This document shows positions 33,788 to 35,655 of a DNA stretch of 35,655 nt, one piece after another. The stretch covers positions 1 through 35,655 of the forward strand of contig JAHDEH010000011.1 of the NCBI GenBank assembly GCA_020628955.1. The letters are read 5' to 3'. Every line of letters starts with the position of its first letter. Position 1 is the first letter of the stretch. The notes beneath the pieces were generated by a model that was not told where the DNA came from, made no database searches, and saw only the letters and a program-made list of their open reading frames with translations. Position numbers and translations under genes: made by a program. The DNA is from Alphaproteobacteria bacterium (GTDB lineage Bacteria; Pseudomonadota; Alphaproteobacteria; Rickettsiales; Rickettsiaceae).

Positions 33788-35539
33788 ATGAAAAAAATAG
33801 GGGTAGTACCACCTATATTATTGTACATTTTAGTGTCTTTGCCTATTTTGACTGAAGCGGCTTGTTCTACTATATTACCTATTATTGCAGATAGTTTAAA
33901 ATCTACAGGTGGATTGCTGCAATTTTCGACTACTTTATATTATTCTGGTTTTGCACTCGGTATTTTGCTGTTTGGTAGAATTTCTGATTTATATGGTCGC
34001 AAAATTATAATTATACTAGGTTTTTTTATATACATAATAGCAAATATTTTATTATCACGGGCTGATAATATTGAGCTTTTTTTGTCATTGCGTTTTATTC
34101 AAGGTTTGGGTGCAAGTGTTGGTTCTTCTATGGCGCACGCAATGAGTAGGGATTCGTATAAAGGGTATGAATTATCTTACATATACGCTAATACAACCAT
34201 AGTAGTTGCTTTAATGTCTGCAGTCGGTTCTGTGCTTGCAGGTGAGGTACTCGAGTATTTTAAAAATTGGCAATATTTATTTACATTATTTACAGTGTAT
34301 GGGTCTGTAATATTATTGTTATTTTTAAAGTTTTTACCGGAAACTAATGCGTATATAGGTGTGCAAAATCATCAAAATCTAGTAGATATAGCAAAAATTA
34401 TATTAAAGGATTACAAGTTGCTTGGCATTGCTTCAATAGTTGGGATGTATCATGGAATTTGTTTTGGATTTTTAATTCAAGCTCCATTTATTTTTATTGG
34501 AAGATTATCTATAGATGTAGACGATTATGCTAAGCTATTCTGTTTTCTAGGTATTTCAAATATATTTGGTGCATTTATAACAAAAAAATTAGTAAAAAAG
34601 TACATTAACCCGCAGCAAATTAGGGTGATTGGTTTTTTGCTTAGTATTACAGCTTGCTGTTTATTGTTAATTTTTGCTTATTTCTATAAAAACTCTGATG
34701 ATTTACTTGTAAATATAATTGCAATATTTGTACCAATCATAATTCATTTTATTGGTCATTCTATGGTGATGTCTACTACAATGAGCGTGGCGTTAATTGA
34801 TTATAATAAAGTTAACGGCATAGCGGGTTCTGTTTTTGGTTTTTTATATTACATGATGAGTGCTTGTGTTACCTCTTTAATTTCTGCGTTTCATAGCAAC
34901 AAAATAGATAATTTTGCATATATTTTTGTATTTTTATTATTTTTATGCTTGATTATATTTTATTATAGTAATAAAAAGGAGTTATCCATTATATTTATAG
35001 ATAAAAACTTACCAAATTATTTAACAATATTTCGCTTATTGTCTATTCCCTTTATAGTATGTTTGCTGTATTTTTATGAATCAGCAATGGCTAAGAGAAT
35101 TGCATGCATTGTTTTTATGATAGCTGTTGCGACAGATTTTTTTGATGGTTTTTTAGCAAGAAAGTTTAATGTAGTTTCAAGTTTTGGCAGAATGTTTGAT
35201 CCAATAGCAGATAAGGTTCTTGTTGGATGTGTGCTTATGATGCTGGTTCGTAGTGGCGAGGCTGAGGTGCTTCCTTCCTTGCTTATTATGGCGCGAGAGT
35301 TCACGGTTGCAGGTCTTAGAGAGTTTTTAGCTCAGTTGCATGTAAGTGTTCCGGTATCAATGCTAGCAAAAATTAAAACTGCCATGCAAATGTTTGCTCT
35401 TACATTACTTATTGTGGGTAACCAAGGATCTGGAATAGATAATTTAAATGAAATAGGCAATTATTGTCTATGGTTATCGGCTATTTTGACTATTATGACA
35501 GGTTTTTCTTATTTAAATGCAGCAAAAAAATATTTTTGA
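33788..35539 (+). CDS. pgsA: Fusion of Bcr/CflA-type MFS transporter and phosphatidylglycerophosphate synthase
   Basis: The 583-residue frame has two complete parts. Residues 1-398 are a Bcr/CflA-like drug or metabolite exporter with about twelve segments (LFGRISDLYGRK, RFIQGLGASVGSSMAHAMSRD). Residues 401-583 are a full PgsA, which makes phosphatidylglycerol phosphate from CDP-diacylglycerol. Its CDP-alcohol phosphotransferase motif is Asp450-x2-Asp453-Gly-x2-Ala-Arg458...Gly467-x3-Asp471-x3-Asp475, intact. The junction is abrupt (YYSNKKELSIIFIDKNLPNY). AAAAGGAG (34974-34981) lies 6 bp before an in-frame ATT (34988), the point where a stand-alone 183-residue PgsA would start. AAAAGGA precedes the first ATG. 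This may be a true fusion or two proteins from one mRNA. Confidence 0.85.
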   Translation: MKKIGVVPPILLYILVSLPILTEAACSTILPIIADSLKSTGGLLQFSTTLYYSGFALGILLFGRISDLYGRKIIIILGFFIYIIANILLSRADNIELFLSLRFIQGLGASVGSSMAHAMSRDSYKGYELSYIYANTTIVVALMSAVGSVLAGEVLEYFKNWQYLFTLFTVYGSVILLLFLKFLPETNAYIGVQNHQNLVDIAKIILKDYKLLGIASIVGMYHGICFGFLIQAPFIFIGRLSIDVDDYAKLFCFLGISNIFGAFITKKLVKKYINPQQIRVIGFLLSITACCLLLIFAYFYKNSDDLLVNIIAIFVPIIIHFIGHSMVMSTTMSVALIDYNKVNGIAGSVFGFLYYMMSACVTSLISAFHSNKIDNFAYIFVFLLFLCLIIFYYSNKKELSIIFIDKNLPNYLTIFRLLSIPFIVCLLYFYESAMAKRIACIVFMIAVATDFFDGFLARKFNVVSSFGRMFDPIADKVLVGCVLMMLVRSGEAEVLPSLLIMAREFTVAGLREFLAQLHVSVPVSMLAKIKTAMQMFALTLLIVGNQGSGIDNLNEIGNYCLWLSAILTIMTGFSYLNAAKKYF

Positions 35540-35589
35540 TGTATTGAATTGGTTTTAAAATTTTTGTTTAAGTTTTTAGCTTTAGAGGC

Positions 35590-35618
35590 TTGACAGCGTA
35601 CGGCTGTACAGTTATAAT
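35590..35618 (+). promoter_or_regulatory. Consensus sigma-70 promoter at the right edge
   Basis: TTGACA (35590-35595) and TATAAT (35613-35618) match the consensus exactly with the optimal 17-bp spacer. The inverted repeat ACAGC-GTACG-GCTGT (35593-35607) overlaps the -35 box and the spacer. The transcribed gene lies outside the window. Confidence 0.75.
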
Positions 35619-35655
35619 TGGGTCATATATACAAATAACGTACAAAAATTTAATA

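Overview
The window is AT-rich, densely packed chromosomal DNA that looks like an intracellular alphaproteobacterium of the order Rickettsiales. The reasons are the low GC content, a complex I cluster split so that nuoG to nuoN stand alone and run straight into birA, MHS-type (ProP-like) and Bcr-type MFS transporters, ankyrin proteins, a DUF1189 protein, and GC-rich palindromic repeats scattered in AT-rich spacers. A complete transketolase argues against Rickettsia in the strict sense and suggests another lineage of the order. The species cannot be fixed from the sequence alone.

Layout. Positions 1-4315 (minus strand) hold two tandem paralogous family-92-like glycosyltransferases, the first cut by the window edge, then an MHS-family MFS transporter and guanylate kinase (gmk). 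Positions 4358-8356 hold a short-chain dehydrogenase, a 57-codon remnant-like ORF, a DUF1189 membrane protein and transketolase. Positions 8459-11761 hold a three-part fusion (membrane domain + TIGR01777 epimerase + DCC thiol domain), a stand-alone DCC protein facing it, and an unrecognised Gly/Ala-rich membrane-anchored protein. Positions 11762-12141 are a GC-rich composite repeat followed by a short in-frame extension of the next gene. Positions 12142-15870 (minus) hold a sodium/solute symporter-histidine kinase with a degenerate ATP site and two ankyrin proteins. An APC amino-acid permease follows at 16029.

Positions 17564-27002 are nuoGHIJKLMN, with several overlapping or nearly touching genes, encoding the proton-pumping arm and the NuoG subunit of NADH dehydrogenase. 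A strong hairpin closes the cluster; birA, a LolA-like protein and a stomatin/slipin follow. Positions 29629-30790 are the most structured non-coding part: a tRNA-Asp with its own promoter, a long hairpin, a copy of the tRNA 3' end, and a small GIY-YIG nuclease gene bracketed by exact 31-bp direct repeats, followed by further GC-rich repeats. The right part (30790-35539) holds dut, a membrane protein, a secreted protein made of seven 15-residue charged repeats, two paralogous COG3671-type membrane proteins, and a single reading frame joining a Bcr-type MFS transporter to phosphatidylglycerophosphate synthase (PgsA). A consensus sigma-70 promoter points out of the right edge.

Most genes are ordinary housekeeping functions. 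The parts that deserve attention are the GIY-YIG cassette at the tRNA, the MFS-PgsA fusion with an apparent internal ribosome site in front of an ATT codon, the symporter-kinase that lacks key nucleotide-binding residues and ends inside a 39-bp palindrome, the TIGR01777-DCC fusion, and the repeat protein. I saw no CRISPR array, phage module or complete insertion sequence.
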